A stretch of DNA of 40,038 nt from Oscillospiraceae bacterium (GCA_017409405.1 JAFQSU010000047.1:1-40038), one strand, 5' to 3'. Counted from the first letter of the stretch, positions 1-9,612 are shown. Notes: generated by a model not told the origin, from the letters alone. Translations and numbers: made by a program.

Positions 1-361
1 CGCCGAGGATCCGTCAAAGTTCGGTCAGACACTTCTTCTCCAGGCACTTCCTGCAACACAGGGTATTTATGGTCTTCTCATTGCTTTCCTTGTTCTTCTC
101 AAGGTAGGTATGGTAGGCGGAGACGCAGCGGTTGAGCTTAACCTCTTAAACGGAATTTATATTCTTCTCTCCTGCCTTCCCATTGCAGTTGTCGGATACT
201 TCTCGGCAATCCACCAGGGTGGCGTTGCTGCTGCAGGTGTCGGCGTTGTAGCAAAGCGTCCCGAGGAAGTTTCCAAGGCTATGATTTATGCAGCTATGGT
301 TGAAACTTATGCTGTTCTTGCTCTCCTCGTTTCGTTCCTTATGTTAAACGGCGTAAAATAA
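1..361 (+). CDS. ntpK: V-type ATPase subunit K (rotor-ring proteolipid), 5' partial
   Basis: The reading frame is open from base 2, so the start lies outside the window; about 119 residues are visible of a protein that is normally near 155-160. It is the membrane rotor subunit that carries the transported ion. Two of the usual four helices-plus-loop units are seen, with a Thr-Gln pair in the first visible helix (LPATQGIYG), a Gln at 215-217 (HQGG) and the essential carboxylate Glu at 302-304 (MVETYAV). Thr, Gln, Gln and Glu in these positions match the Na+ ligands known from E. hirae NtpK (T64, Q65, Q110, E139), so Na+ coupling is inferred. It is the first visible gene of the ATPase operon, followed 19 bases later by subunit E. 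Confidence 0.95.
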   Translation, partial: AEDPSKFGQTLLLQALPATQGIYGLLIAFLVLLKVGMVGGDAAVELNLLNGIYILLSCLPIAVVGYFSAIHQGGVAAAGVGVVAKRPEEVSKAMIYAAMVETYAVLALLVSFLMLNGVK

Positions 362-380
362 GACAGGTGGTTTTCACAGT

Positions 381-959
381 ATGAACGGTATTGAAAACAT
401 TATTGCACGTATATCCGAAGAAGCAGAGAAATCTGCGGCTCAGATTATCAGACGCGCAGAAGAAGAGGCTCGGGCAATAACCGAAGAGTATAAAGCCAAA
501 AGCGATGCAATCAAGAGGGAAATATCGGAACGCGGACAGAAAAATGCCGATGAGCGCATGGCACGTATTTCGGGTGCCGGTGAGCTTGATGCACGGAAAA
601 CTGCTCTTGCCCAGAAGCAGAAGCTCATATCGGATGCATTTGAAGCTGCCGTGAAAAAGCTTGAATCGCTTGACGATGCCGAGCGTGTGAAGGTGCTTGT
701 ACGTCTTGCACTTTCCGCGGCAGACGGAGGTCCGGGTGAAATCATTCTTTCAAAGCGTGATAGTGCCTCAATCGGCGAGAAGGTTCTCTCCGGGTGTTCG
801 GAAAACAAAAACATCACGCTTTCCGATGAAACCCGTGAAATCGGCGGAGGGCTCATACTTCGTACGGGAAAGGCTGAGGTCAATTGCTCGTTTAGGGCTC
901 TTGCTTTTGAACTTCGCGATGAGCTCAGCATTGCGGTTGCCGACATTCTTTTTGGCTGA
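381..959 (+). CDS. ntpE: V-type ATPase subunit E (peripheral stalk)
   Basis: Encodes 192 residues, close to the usual ~195 for bacterial subunit E. The first ~90 residues are a charged, Ala/Glu-rich helix (IENIIARISEEAEKSAAQII and onward) typical of the stator coiled coil that pairs with subunit G/F-type stalk helices. The C-terminal half is a mixed globular domain (GGGLILRTGKAEVNCSF is typical of the family) that binds the A3B3 head. Position between K and C agrees with the order K-E-C-F-A-B-D of clostridial and enterococcal operons. The start at 381 has a weak purine-rich site (ACAGGTGG) upstream. Identification rests on operon order plus the C-terminal motif. Confidence 0.9.
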   Translation: MNGIENIIARISEEAEKSAAQIIRRAEEEARAITEEYKAKSDAIKREISERGQKNADERMARISGAGELDARKTALAQKQKLISDAFEAAVKKLESLDDAERVKVLVRLALSAADGGPGEIILSKRDSASIGEKVLSGCSENKNITLSDETREIGGGLILRTGKAEVNCSFRALAFELRDELSIAVADILFG

Positions 960-981
960 TTAAGCCGAGCGGAGGTTTCAT

Positions 982-1959
982 ATGAAACTTAAAGATACAG
1001 ATTTTTTGTATGCGACGATGCGCGTGCGTGTAAATGAAAAGAATTTGCTTACAGAGCGCGAAATCTCACGCATGATTGATGCAAAGACTCCCGAGGAAGC
1101 GGCTAAAATCCTTTCTGAATCGGGCTACGGCGAGGTTTCCGCAAGAAGCTTTTCTGATATAGAAAAGGCATTGCAAAGACAGCGTCGCCTGACAGCAGAC
1201 CTTATTGATGAAGTTTGCGAAGACAAGCAGATTTCCGAGGTCTTTTTGCTGAAATACGATTTTCACAACATAAAAACGCTTATAAAGGCAGAGCTTGCCG
1301 GTGAAGCTCCGGAAAGGCTCATGTCCGACCTTTCGTGCATTCCGAAAGAAAAGCTCATTCATGCTGCCCATACAGACGATATGACAGAGCTTCCTTTGAA
1401 AATGGCAGAGGCGATGAAGCAGGCAAGGGAGACTCTCGCTCATACGGGAGATCCTCAGCGCGCAGACTTTATCCTTGACCGTGCATATTTTGAAATGCTC
1501 TGTGATGCGGCCGAATCCTTCAGAAGTGAGTTTCTGAAAGGATATGTGAGCCTGCTTGCCGACACGGCAAATCTCAGAGCTGCGGTCCGTGCCGCACGTC
1601 AGGGGAGAGGCGCAGAAGTCCTTGCGGAAAGTCTTGTCCCCGGCGGAAGTATTGAGCATAAAAGGTTTTTGACGTATGACTTTGAAAACAGCTTTTCAAA
1701 CACACCGCTGAGCGAAGCGGCAGTGTTTGGCGCGGCTGCGGCAAAGGGCAACACAGGACTTTTGGAATTTGAGCGTGAGCTTGACAATATCATTATAAGG
1801 TATATGCATGGGGCAAAGTATGTCTCATTCGATGAGAGACCGATAATTGCATATATTGCCGCAAAAGAGGCGGAGGCAATGACGGTCAGAATCATCATGG
1901 CAGGAAAGCTTGAAAACCTTCCCCCTGATGAAATACGAAACAGATTGAGGGTGTTATAG
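982..1959 (+). CDS. ntpC: V-type ATPase subunit C (central-stalk to ring adaptor)
   Basis: Encodes 325 residues, the usual size for the bacterial C (eukaryotic d-like) subunit, which couples the central shaft to the K ring. The sequence is almost wholly helical. It has the family's opening (TDFLYATMRVRVNEKNLL), an internal KYDFHNIKTLIKAEL segment, and a second YVSLLADTANLRAAVRAAR segment, which are the repeated family motifs. The C-terminal segment (IAYIAAKEAEAMTVRIIMAGK, split here at its conserved part) is also characteristic. A good ribosome binding site (GCGGAGG) precedes the ATG by 7 bases. It ends 3 bases before the next gene, so the two are very likely translationally coupled. Confidence 0.93.
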   Translation: MKLKDTDFLYATMRVRVNEKNLLTEREISRMIDAKTPEEAAKILSESGYGEVSARSFSDIEKALQRQRRLTADLIDEVCEDKQISEVFLLKYDFHNIKTLIKAELAGEAPERLMSDLSCIPKEKLIHAAHTDDMTELPLKMAEAMKQARETLAHTGDPQRADFILDRAYFEMLCDAAESFRSEFLKGYVSLLADTANLRAAVRAARQGRGAEVLAESLVPGGSIEHKRFLTYDFENSFSNTPLSEAAVFGAAAAKGNTGLLEFERELDNIIIRYMHGAKYVSFDERPIIAYIAAKEAEAMTVRIIMAGKLENLPPDEIRNRLRVL

Positions 1960-1962
1960 CTG

Positions 1963-2283
1963 ATGAGCAGCGGATATAAGCTTGCAGTCCTTGGCGACCG
2001 CGAGAGTATTTTAGGCTATCGCACACTCGGCTTTCATGTGCGCGAAGCGGAAAATGAAGCAGACGGCAGGCGAGAGCTTTCCGACCTTGCAAAGGAAGGC
2101 TATGCCGTGATTTATGTCACGGAGCAGCTCGCATGCCGCATTGAAGATGAAATTGCAAAATACAAAGACAGCCCACTTCCGGCGATTATTCTTATCCCCG
2201 GAAAGACCGGCTCACTCGGCATAGGCATGAAGGGTGTTCACTCTGCCGTTGAGCGCGCGGTCGGTGCGGACATTCTGGCATAA
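1963..2283 (+). CDS. ntpG: V-type ATPase subunit F (central stalk)
   Basis: Encodes 106 residues, the normal length for subunit F (called NtpG in Enterococcus). The Rossmann-like fold is suggested by the opening KLAVLGDRESILGYRTLGF, followed by a middle strand (YAVIYVTEQLA) and the late segment PAIILIPGKTGSLGIGM, all typical of the family. The protein docks on subunit D and helps regulate rotation of the central shaft. Its start lies 3 bases after the end of subunit C, with only a weak purine run (GAGGGTG) inside the end of that gene, which fits coupling. No unusual residues were seen. Confidence 0.92.
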   Translation: MSSGYKLAVLGDRESILGYRTLGFHVREAENEADGRRELSDLAKEGYAVIYVTEQLACRIEDEIAKYKDSPLPAIILIPGKTGSLGIGMKGVHSAVERAVGADILA

Positions 2284-2323
2284 AGACCGGAATATACTGT
2301 TTTGGAAGGGAATTGGTAAATAG

Positions 2324-4096
2324 ATGACAAGCGGAAAGATTATTAAGGTTTCAGGTCCGCTCATTGTAGCGGAGGGGCTTTCTCATGCCAATATGTACGA
2401 TGTTGTACGTGTAGGCAACGATCGCCTTATCGGTGAAATCATTGAGATGCGCGGTGACCGTGCATCAATACAGGTATATGAAGAAACTGCAGGTATAGGC
2501 TTCGGCGACGAGGTTATCACTACCGGAGCGCCGCTCTCTGTCGAGCTTGCTCCGGGTCTTATTGAAAACATATACGACGGTATCCAGCGTCCCCTTGAGA
2601 AAATTCGCGAAATCTCAGGCAGTAACATAAAACGAGGTATTGATGTCGCAAGTGTTGACCGTGACCGTAAGTGGGACTTTACCCCCCAAAAGGCTGTCGG
2701 TGACAAGGTAACTTCCGGCGACATTATCGGAACTGTACCTGAAACCGTTATCGTAGAGCACCGTGTTATGGTTCCGCACGGCGTTTCGGGTGAAATTATC
2801 GAGATAAAAGAGGGAAGCTTCACGGTAGAAGAAACAATCTGCCGCATAAAGACAGAGAAGGGCGACATTAAAGAAGTTGCCATGCTCCAGAAATGGCCTG
2901 TCCGTGTGGGGCGTCCGTATAAAGAAAAAATGCCGCCTGATGTGCCGATGATTACCGGTCAGCGCGTTATCGACACCATGTTCCCGATTGCAAAGGGCGG
3001 TGCCGCAGCTGTTCCCGGTCCTTTCGGAAGCGGAAAAACCGTTGTTCAGCATCAGCTTGCAAAGTGGTCTGATGTTGATATTGTGGTCTATATCGGTTGC
3101 GGTGAACGCGGCAACGAAATGACTGACGTTCTGCGTGAATTCCCTGAGCTTTCTGACCCGAAGACGGGTGAGTCGCTTATGAAGAGAACCGTTCTCATCG
3201 CAAACACATCAGACATGCCCGTTGCGGCGCGTGAGGCATCTATTTACACAGGTATCACGATTGCCGAGTATTACAGAGATATGGGCTATGACGTAGCTGT
3301 TATTGCCGACTCCACATCACGTTGGGCAGAGGCTCTCCGTGAAATGTCGGGTCGTCTTGAGGAAATGCCCGGTGAAGAGGGGTATCCTGCATATCTTGCA
3401 TCCCGTCTTGCACAGTTCTATGAGCGTGCCGGCAGAATATATGCAGTTTGCGGAGAAGAACGTCGCGGCTCACTTACTGCAATCGGCGCCGTATCTCCTC
3501 CGGGCGGTGACATCTCCGAGCCTGTTGCACAGGCAACGCTCCGAATAGTAAAGGTATTCTGGGGTCTTGATTCGTCTCTTGCATACCGCCGCCACTTCCC
3601 GGCGATAAACTGGCTCAACTCATACTCTCTCTATCTTGACCGTCTTTCGGGCTGGTTCGATGAAAATGTATCGCGTGAGTTCATGAAAAACAGAAGTGAA
3701 GCGATGAATCTTCTTCAGCTCGAGGCAGAGCTTCAGGAGATTGTACGTCTTGTAGGTATAGATGCGCTTTCCGCCGACGACAGACTCACCCTTGAGACTG
3801 CGCAGATTGTGCGTGAAGACTTCCTCCAGCAGAATGCGTTTTCCGATACTGACAGCTACACTCCGCTTGAAAAGCAGGCACGTCTCATGAAGCTTGTGCT
3901 TAACTACTATGCAAACGGCAAGCGTGCACTTGCCGCAGGGGTCAATCCCTCTGATGTGTTCGGAATGTCGGCACGTGAAAAAATCGGACGTGCAAAGGAT
4001 GCGCCGAATGATTCGTATAACACCGTATATGATGAAATAGAAGCTCTTATGGAGAGCGAAACCGACAAGCTTATTTCGGCAAAGGAGGGAATGTGA
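2324..4096 (+). CDS. ntpA: V-type ATPase catalytic subunit A
   Basis: Encodes 590 residues, the standard length of the catalytic A subunit. The Walker A loop GPFGSGKT is at about residues 232-239, followed by the family motif [14 protein letters not shown]. Walker B-like [17 protein letters not shown] and the [14 protein letters not shown] segment come next. The family-specific non-homologous insert lies before the P-loop (about residues 120-190). Three A subunits alternate with three B subunits in the cytoplasmic head and hydrolyse ATP, or make it if the pump runs backwards. The start has a purine-rich site (GGAAGGGA) upstream. The coding sequence ends at a TGA that overlaps the start of subunit B. 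Confidence 0.97.
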   Translation: MTSGKIIKVSGPLIVAEGLSHANMYDVVRVGNDRLIGEIIEMRGDRASIQVYEETAGIGFGDEVITTGAPLSVELAPGLIENIYDGIQRPLEKIREISGSNIKRGIDVASVDRDRKWDFTPQKAVGDKVTSGDIIGTVPETVIVEHRVMVPHGVSGEIIEIKEGSFTVEETICRIKTEKGDIKEVAMLQKWPVRVGRPYKEKMPPDVPMITGQRVIDTMFPIAKGGAAAVPGPFGSGKTVVQHQLAKWSDVDIVVYIGCGERGNEMTDVLREFPELSDPKTGESLMKRTVLIANTSDMPVAAREASIYTGITIAEYYRDMGYDVAVIADSTSRWAEALREMSGRLEEMPGEEGYPAYLASRLAQFYERAGRIYAVCGEERRGSLTAIGAVSPPGGDISEPVAQATLRIVKVFWGLDSSLAYRRHFPAINWLNSYSLYLDRLSGWFDENVSREFMKNRSEAMNLLQLEAELQEIVRLVGIDALSADDRLTLETAQIVREDFLQQNAFSDTDSYTPLEKQARLMKLVLNYYANGKRALAAGVNPSDVFGMSAREKIGRAKDAPNDSYNTVYDEIEALMESETDKLISAKEGM

Positions 4097-5475
4097 TGAT
4101 AAAAGAATACCGCACCATTCAAGAGGTCACAGGTCCTCTTATGCTTGTAAAAAATGTATCGGATGTTGCATACGATGAGCTTGGCGAGGTCGAGCTTCCG
4201 AGCGGTGAACGCCGTCGTTGCAAGGTTCTTGAAGTAAACGGCTCGGACGTTCTTGTTCAGCTCTTTGAAAACAGTGCAGGCATCAACCTTGCAGACAGCA
4301 AGGTACGTTTCCTCGGTCACGGAATAGAGCTCGGAGTGTCGCCTGATATGCTCGGCCGTGTCTTTGACGGCATGGGCAGACCGCGTGACGGCGGTCCTGA
4401 AATCCTCCCCGATGAGCGCCGCAACATTAACGGCACACCGATGAATCCTGCATCACGTAACTATCCCGATGAGTTTATCCAGACCGGCATTTCGACAATA
4501 GACGGTCTTAATACGCTTGTAAGAGGACAGAAGCTGCCGATTTTCTCGGGCTCCGGTCTTCCGCATGCCCAGCTTGCCGCACAGATTGCGCGTCAGGCAA
4601 AGGTGCTGTCGGCTGATGCCAAGTTCGCTGTTGTCTTTGCGGCTATCGGAATTACCTTTGAAGAGGCTGATTTCTTCATCAGCGACTTCAAACGCACAGG
4701 CGCAATTGACCGTACTGTTCTCTTCATAAACCTCGCAAACGACCCTGCCATCGAGCGTATATCAACGCCCCGTATGGCACTTACCGCGGCTGAATATCTT
4801 GCGTTTGAAAAGAATATGCACGTTCTCGTCATACTTACGGATATTACAAACTACGCCGAGGCTCTGCGTGAGGTTTCTGCAGCCCGTAAAGAGGTTCCGG
4901 GTCGCCGTGGCTATCCGGGTTATCTGTATACCGACCTTGCTACCATGTATGAACGTGCAGGTCGAAATCTCGACAGCGAGGGTTCAATAACGATGATTCC
5001 GATTCTTTCAATGCCCGAGGATGACAAGACTCACCCCATCCCTGACCTTACGGGATATATTACCGAGGGACAGATTATTCTTTCGCGTGAGCTTTACCGC
5101 AAAAACATTTTGCCGCCGGTAGATGTTCTCCCGTCTCTTTCACGTCTCAAGGACAAGGGTATCGGCGCAGGAAAGACCCGTGAAGACCATTCCGGCACAA
5201 TGAACCAGCTTTTTGCCGCATATGCGCGAGGAAAAGAAGCAAAAGAGCTCATGACGATTCTCGGCGAAGCGGCACTTTCCGATATTGATAAGCTCTATGC
5301 AAAGTTCTCGGACGAATTTGAAAAGAAGTATGTAAGCCAGGGCTATGATGAAAACCGCTCAATTGAGGAGACACTCGACCTTGGCTGGAAGCTTCTTTCC
5401 ATACTCCCGAAGAGCGAGCTCAAGCGTATAAAGCCCGAGCTTATTGAAAAGTATCTTCCGGAAGAAGAACAGTAG
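4096..5475 (+). CDS. ntpB: V-type ATPase regulatory subunit B
   Basis: Encodes 459 residues from the ATG at 4096, which shares its A with the TGA of subunit A (TGATG). A GTG three bases earlier (4093) is possible, but the strong site AAAGGAGGG at 4081-4089 is spaced better for 4096. The non-catalytic B subunit lacks a true Walker A loop: at that place it has [20 protein letters not shown]. It keeps the family features [20 protein letters not shown], and the [22 protein letters not shown] segment holds the conserved arginine region contributing to the A-B nucleotide interface. Spacing to subunit D is 9 bases. Confidence 0.96.
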   Translation: MIKEYRTIQEVTGPLMLVKNVSDVAYDELGEVELPSGERRRCKVLEVNGSDVLVQLFENSAGINLADSKVRFLGHGIELGVSPDMLGRVFDGMGRPRDGGPEILPDERRNINGTPMNPASRNYPDEFIQTGISTIDGLNTLVRGQKLPIFSGSGLPHAQLAAQIARQAKVLSADAKFAVVFAAIGITFEEADFFISDFKRTGAIDRTVLFINLANDPAIERISTPRMALTAAEYLAFEKNMHVLVILTDITNYAEALREVSAARKEVPGRRGYPGYLYTDLATMYERAGRNLDSEGSITMIPILSMPEDDKTHPIPDLTGYITEGQIILSRELYRKNILPPVDVLPSLSRLKDKGIGAGKTREDHSGTMNQLFAAYARGKEAKELMTILGEAALSDIDKLYAKFSDEFEKKYVSQGYDENRSIEETLDLGWKLLSILPKSELKRIKPELIEKYLPEEEQ

Positions 5476-5484
5476 GGTGATTGT

Positions 5485-6129
5485 ATGACGACGTTGAATG
5501 TAAACCCGACCCGTATGGAGCTCAAACGGTTAAAAACCCGTCTGACCACCGCACGTCGGGGGCATAAGCTTTTAAAAGACAAGCGCGACGAGCTGATGAA
5601 AAGGTTTCTGGACATCGTGCGTGAAAACTTAGAGCTTCGCCGTGAGGTGGAGGAGGCTCTTGTTTCCGCAAACCGTGGCTTTGCCGTTGCAAGCGCGGTT
5701 ATGTCGCCGGAGATGTTTGAACAGTCACTTATGTGCCCCACCAAGAGCGTCGAGCTTGATGTGTCATATCAGAACATTATGAGTGTCGATGTGCCGAAGT
5801 TCAGCTTTTCGGAGAGTGACGGTCACACTATTTATCCTTACGGATATGCAATGACCTCGGGAGAGCTTGACGATGCGGTGGACAGACTGTCCGATATCAT
5901 GCCTCGGCTTCTTCGCCTTGCCGAGATGGAAAAGTCGGCACAGCTTCTTGCACAGGAGATAGAAAAAACACGCCGCCGTGTTAATGCTCTTGAGTACGTT
6001 ATGATTCCTCAGCTTTCCGAGACTATTCGTATGATTACCATGAAGCTTGACGAAAATGAGCGAGGAAATCTCACCCGTCTTATGAAGGTCAAGGATATGA
6101 TGATAAAGGAACAGCTGCAAAAAAAATAA
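5485..6129 (+). CDS. ntpD: V-type ATPase subunit D (central shaft)
   Basis: Encodes 214 residues. Subunit D is the long antiparallel coiled-coil shaft that turns inside the A3B3 head. The N-terminal helix (NVNPTRMELKRLKTRLTTA, with RGHKLLKDKRDELMKRF) is the strongest family signature. The C-terminal helix (RRRVNALEYVMIPQLSETI) is the other conserved segment. Length matches the family (about 210). It is the last gene of the ATPase operon and is followed within 10 bases by a strong terminator. The ribosome binding site is modest (TAGGGTGATTG), consistent with coupling to the preceding gene. Confidence 0.95.
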   Translation: MTTLNVNPTRMELKRLKTRLTTARRGHKLLKDKRDELMKRFLDIVRENLELRREVEEALVSANRGFAVASAVMSPEMFEQSLMCPTKSVELDVSYQNIMSVDVPKFSFSESDGHTIYPYGYAMTSGELDDAVDRLSDIMPRLLRLAEMEKSAQLLAQEIEKTRRRVNALEYVMIPQLSETIRMITMKLDENERGNLTRLMKVKDMMIKEQLQKK

Positions 6130-6138
6130 CTGATTTTT

Positions 6139-6167
6139 CAAAACCGCGGAAATTTTCCGCGGTTTTT
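6139..6167 (+). terminator. Terminator of the V-ATPase operon
   Basis: A CCGCGG/CCGCGG stem extended by A/T pairs (left arm 6140-6152, right arm 6153-6166) is followed by a run of T at 6163-6167. It begins 10 bases after the stop of subunit D. Confidence 0.9.
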
Positions 6168-6168
6168 G

Positions 6169-6197
6169 TTGACGGCAGAGATATAAGGGTATATAAT
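6169..6197 (+). promoter_or_regulatory. SigA-type promoter for the AEC transporter
   Basis: TTGACG at 6169-6174 and TATAAT at 6192-6197 are separated by exactly 17 bases. The -35 starts directly after the ATPase terminator and the gene begins 36 bases downstream of the -10. Confidence 0.8.
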
Positions 6198-6233
6198 TGA
6201 GCAGGTTTTAAAATTTCGATCGGGGGAATAGAA

Positions 6234-7148
6234 ATGCAGTTAGTGGGAATAACAGTCAATCAGCTCATAAATATGTTTTTCTTTATGGCGATAGGCTACT
6301 TTTTTAGAAAGAAGAACATATTTGACATATATGCAGGCGGAGCAATATCAAAGCTTCTGGTAAATGCGTTTTTGCCTGCAATGGTTATTCGTTCTTTCTC
6401 GCAGAATTTCAAGCTTGATGTAATTGCTGACAAGCTTATGATTATTCTGCTGTCATGTGTTGTTCTTCTTATAACCGGCGTGCTTTCCATCTTCCTTGCG
6501 AGGATTTACTCAAAGGATAAAAGCACTCAGGGAATATACATGTACAGCTTCACAATCCCGAATCTCGGATATATGGGATATCCGCTTATTCAGGCAATTT
6601 TCGGTGAGAGTGCTCTTCTTGATACCATGATATACTGTCTGCCGTACAACGTTTACATATATACAATAGGCATGCAGGTGCTCACATCGAGAAAAAATGC
6701 ATCAATCCTCGGAATGCTTCTCAACCCCTCAATAATTGCAACAGTCCTCGGCACAATCCTCGGTCTTGCCGATATACAGCTCCCGGGAGTTGTCAACGGG
6801 ATTTTAGACACGGCAACTGCTTGTGTTTCTCCGTGTGCGATGATACTTACGGGTACTGTCTTTGCACGCATTGACATGAAGTCCGTATTTTGCGACATCA
6901 AGTCCTATACGGCATCGGCAATACGTCTTCTTGCAATTCCGCTTGTTGCACTTTTGATATTCAAGTTAATAAAACTTCCGGCAAGCTTAATTCTGCCGTG
7001 TGTGGGCATCCTTGCAATGCCGCTTGGCGTAAACAGCGTTGTTTTCCCCGAAGCATACGGAGGTGATGCCGAATCGGGTGCCAAGGTGTGCTTCATGTCG
7101 GCAATTTTGTGCCTGATTACCATACCTGTCGTATTTGCACTTCTGTGA
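6234..7148 (+). CDS. AEC (auxin efflux carrier) family transporter
   Basis: Encodes 304 residues, almost entirely hydrophobic, with about ten membrane helices as expected for the AEC family of the bile/arsenite/riboflavin transporter superfamily. Family features are the N-terminal QLINMFFFMAIGYFFRKK, the mid-protein PNLGYMGYPLIQAIFGE and the C-terminal GVNSVVFPEAYGGD. Members move organic anions or amino acids across the cytoplasmic membrane; the substrate cannot be read from sequence. A good site (CGGGGGA) lies 7 bases before the ATG. It has its own promoter and stands alone, since the next gene has a separate promoter. Confidence 0.88.
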   Translation: MQLVGITVNQLINMFFFMAIGYFFRKKNIFDIYAGGAISKLLVNAFLPAMVIRSFSQNFKLDVIADKLMIILLSCVVLLITGVLSIFLARIYSKDKSTQGIYMYSFTIPNLGYMGYPLIQAIFGESALLDTMIYCLPYNVYIYTIGMQVLTSRKNASILGMLLNPSIIATVLGTILGLADIQLPGVVNGILDTATACVSPCAMILTGTVFARIDMKSVFCDIKSYTASAIRLLAIPLVALLIFKLIKLPASLILPCVGILAMPLGVNSVVFPEAYGGDAESGAKVCFMSAILCLITIPVVFALL

Positions 7149-7187
7149 CGGGTTTTGAGTGTCCATAATTTATTTACAATCTTTTGT

Positions 7188-7216
7188 TTGCTTTTTAAGC
7201 ATTTATTTGTTATAAT
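7188..7216 (+). promoter_or_regulatory. Promoter for the foldase lipoprotein gene
   Basis: TTGCTT at 7188-7193 and a perfect TATAAT at 7211-7216, with a 17-base spacer, 45 bases before the start codon. Confidence 0.7.
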
Positions 7217-7260
7217 GTAAAAAGTATATTAAACATCAAAAAGGTAAGGGAGATAAAAAG

Positions 7261-8436
7261 ATGAAAAAAACAAAAATCATATCACTGCTTCTCGCAGCTG
7301 TCATGCTTGTGACAATGCTTTCGGGATGCAGTCTCTTCGGCGGTAAAACGGTCGTCAAGGTTGGTGGCGAAAGCATTTCCGAGGAGCTTTTTTCTGCGGC
7401 TCTCGTTTATTCCGATACTATGTTCCAACAGAACTACGGCATTTCACTCAAGGATTATCTTGATCAGGAAATGGCAGACGGCATGACAGGCGCCGATATG
7501 TTAAAGGAAAATGCTCTTGGATTTTTCAGGGAGTTCGAATCTCTGGCAAAGGTTGCCAGAGAAAACGGAATCGAACTTACGAAAGAGGAAAAGAAAACCG
7601 TAGAAGAAACAAAAAAGGCTCAGTTTGAGGCTGCCGGCGGCAAAAAGGCATTCCTCGACAAGCTTGCCGAGTCAGGTATGAATGAAGCATACTTTGATTA
7701 CATTCTTGACAGACAGCAGATTGGCGCAAAGCTTTATAATGAGCTGTTCAAGGGTGAGGGCGAGTTCGCTCCGAAGGAAGAGGACGTTGTTGCAAAGCTC
7801 TCAAACGGCTATGCCCGTGTAAAGCATGTTCTCATCCAGGCAACAGAGGGCGATGCAGACTATGAGGAAAAGAAGGCTGCAGCTCAGAAGATTGCTGACC
7901 GTGCAAAAGCCGGAGAGGACTTTGACGCACTTATCAAAGAGGTTGCAGACGGCGGTGACGGCGACCCCGGTATGCAGTCAAGCCCAAATGGCTATGTAAT
8001 TGATGCCCAGGGCTATACCATCGACGGAACTATGATGATTACTGAATTCACAGAGGCATCACATGCACTTGCTGTTAACGCAGTTTCAGGTGTTGTTCCG
8101 TCTACGTACGGCTTCCACATCATCAAGAGATACCCGTTTGACGAAGCTTACATCACTGCTAACTACGCTGAGTATGAGGACGTTTCCGCTATGGAAAATT
8201 TTGCTCAGAAAATAACAGAATGTATGCAGAACATAGAGATTGAGTATACAAAGGCATACGACAAGATAGACGTTCATGCTATCTTCGGTGTTGAAAAGCC
8301 GCTCGGCGGAGCTGCTTCGGGTGAGCATTCCGAGGATGACGGTCATGACCACAGCACAGATGCCGAGGACGATGCAGAAGCCGGAGATACAGCAGACGGC
8401 GGTATTGAAGTCGGCGAAGCTGTTCCGCAGCAGTAA
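7261..8436 (+). CDS. Parvulin-type peptidyl-prolyl isomerase lipoprotein (PrsA/SurA-like foldase)
   Basis: Encodes 391 residues. A lipoprotein signal ends in the lipobox LSGC with the acylated Cys at residue 23. Residues ~30-180 form a helical SurA/PrsA-type chaperone region. A parvulin (PpiC) domain spans about residues 185-292, with ARVKHVLIQ at its start, GDPGMQSSPNGY in the middle and STYGFHIIKRY at its end. The protein should sit on the outer face of the membrane and help secreted proteins fold, which suits a genome exporting proteins as large as the one at 14987. The last ~40 residues are an acidic, His-containing tail (EHSEDDGHDHSTD) that is not part of the fold and may bind metal; that is inference. 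Confidence 0.9.
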   Translation: MKKTKIISLLLAAVMLVTMLSGCSLFGGKTVVKVGGESISEELFSAALVYSDTMFQQNYGISLKDYLDQEMADGMTGADMLKENALGFFREFESLAKVARENGIELTKEEKKTVEETKKAQFEAAGGKKAFLDKLAESGMNEAYFDYILDRQQIGAKLYNELFKGEGEFAPKEEDVVAKLSNGYARVKHVLIQATEGDADYEEKKAAAQKIADRAKAGEDFDALIKEVADGGDGDPGMQSSPNGYVIDAQGYTIDGTMMITEFTEASHALAVNAVSGVVPSTYGFHIIKRYPFDEAYITANYAEYEDVSAMENFAQKITECMQNIEIEYTKAYDKIDVHAIFGVEKPLGGAASGEHSEDDGHDHSTDAEDDAEAGDTADGGIEVGEAVPQQ

Positions 8437-8449
8437 TATTGTAAAAGAC

Positions 8450-8490
8450 AAAACATTCCTTTGCGCTTTGTGCGTGAAGGAATGTTTTTT
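8450..8490 (+). terminator. Terminator after the foldase gene
   Basis: Arms AAAACATTCCTT (from 8450) and AAGGAATGTTTT (8477-8488) flank a 15-base loop, and the right arm runs into a T tract ending at 8490. It separates the foldase from the M20 gene and rules out starting the latter at a TTG at 8461, which lies in the hairpin. Confidence 0.85.
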
Positions 8491-8505
8491 GAGAGGTATA
8501 AAGCG

Positions 8506-9612
8506 ATGACCAACGAAAACGAGCTGTTTTCTCTGCTTCGCGCTTTGTGCGAAATTCCGGCACCGAGCGGAGAAGAGGATTTGCGTGTAAGGTTTTGTCT
8601 TGACTGGCTTTCCGACAACGGGATTGACGCATATTCCGATTGTGCAAAAAATGTAATAATACCGTTTGGTGACACGGAAAGAGAAGGTATAACCGTTTTT
8701 CTTGCACACACCGACACGGTTTTCCCCGACAAAGCTCCGCTTCCGTATAAAGAAGAGGATGGAAAGCTCTTTTGCCCGGGTATCGGCGACAATACGGTAC
8801 ACGTTGCCCAGCTTATGCTGTGTGCAAGGCAGATGAAGCGTGAAAGCATTTTGCCCCGACACGGAATGTTACTTGTTCTCAACTCATGCGAGGAAGGGCT
8901 TGGAAACCTCCGCGGAATAAAGCAGATAATGAATGATTTTTCGGGCAGAGTAGCACGCGTAATATCGTTTGACGGACAGTTTAATTCAATAGTAACGCGC
9001 GTTGTCGGTTCTGAGCGTTACCGTGTCACCGTCCGCACCGAGGGCGGTCACTCCTTTAACGCTTTCGGAAACTCAAACGCCATTGAAAAGCTTGCGAAAA
9101 TTGTATGTGAGCTTTATGATATAGAGGTTCCGCATATCGGAGACTCAAAAACCACATATAACGTGGGCATGATTTCCGGCGGCACGTCGGTGAACACCAT
9201 AGCCCAGAGTGCCGAAATGCTCTATGAGTATCGCTCAGACGATGTCGAGTGTATAGAAAAAATGCGAAATATGTTTTTTGACATAATTCAAAAACACCGC
9301 AATTCCGGCGTTGATATCTCCGTTGAGACTATCGGCATCCGCCCGTGCGAAGAGGGAGTAGACAAAGCTGAGCTTTCTGCGCTTGCGGAGCGAGTTGCAA
9401 AAATCTGCGAAGAAGTAAGCGGTATACCTTGCGTCTGCACCTCCGGCTCGACTGACAGCAATATTCCCATGTCGATGGGCATTCCGTCAATAACTGCCGG
9501 GGGATATCTCGGCGGCGGTGCCCACACCCGTGAAGAGTGGGCAAAACGGTCAAGTGTTCCCGTCGGATTTGAAATAGTCAGAAAAACGGTGTATGATTTT
9601 ACAGAAGATTGA
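8506..9612 (+). CDS. M20-family metallopeptidase (PepT-like)
   Basis: Encodes 368 residues from the ATG at 8506, which has a GAGAGG site upstream; the frame extends further up but only through the preceding terminator. Two-zinc M20 ligands are visible in order: H68 and D70 (LAHTDTVFPD), bridging D95 (PGIGDNT), the catalytic/ligand pair E129-E130 (CEEGLGN), D156 (SFDGQ) and H340 (GGAHTREEW). The lid or dimerisation domain starts at about residue 165, with EGGHSFNAFGNSNA. Members cleave di- and tripeptides or deacylate amino acids in the cytoplasm; the FDG and CEEGLGN motifs lean to the peptidase T side. The MATE gene starts 17 bases downstream, so they are probably co-transcribed. Confidence 0.88.
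   Translation: MTNENELFSLLRALCEIPAPSGEEDLRVRFCLDWLSDNGIDAYSDCAKNVIIPFGDTEREGITVFLAHTDTVFPDKAPLPYKEEDGKLFCPGIGDNTVHVAQLMLCARQMKRESILPRHGMLLVLNSCEEGLGNLRGIKQIMNDFSGRVARVISFDGQFNSIVTRVVGSERYRVTVRTEGGHSFNAFGNSNAIEKLAKIVCELYDIEVPHIGDSKTTYNVGMISGGTSVNTIAQSAEMLYEYRSDDVECIEKMRNMFFDIIQKHRNSGVDISVETIGIRPCEEGVDKAELSALAERVAKICEEVSGIPCVCTSGSTDSNIPMSMGIPSITAGGYLGGGAHTREEWAKRSSVPVGFEIVRKTVYDFTED

Noticed and set aside
8086..8862. Minus-strand open frame of 258 codons across the foldase and M20 genes
   Set aside because: It spans the foldase end, a terminator and the M20 start, with no protein family resemblance; both plus-strand genes are well supported.
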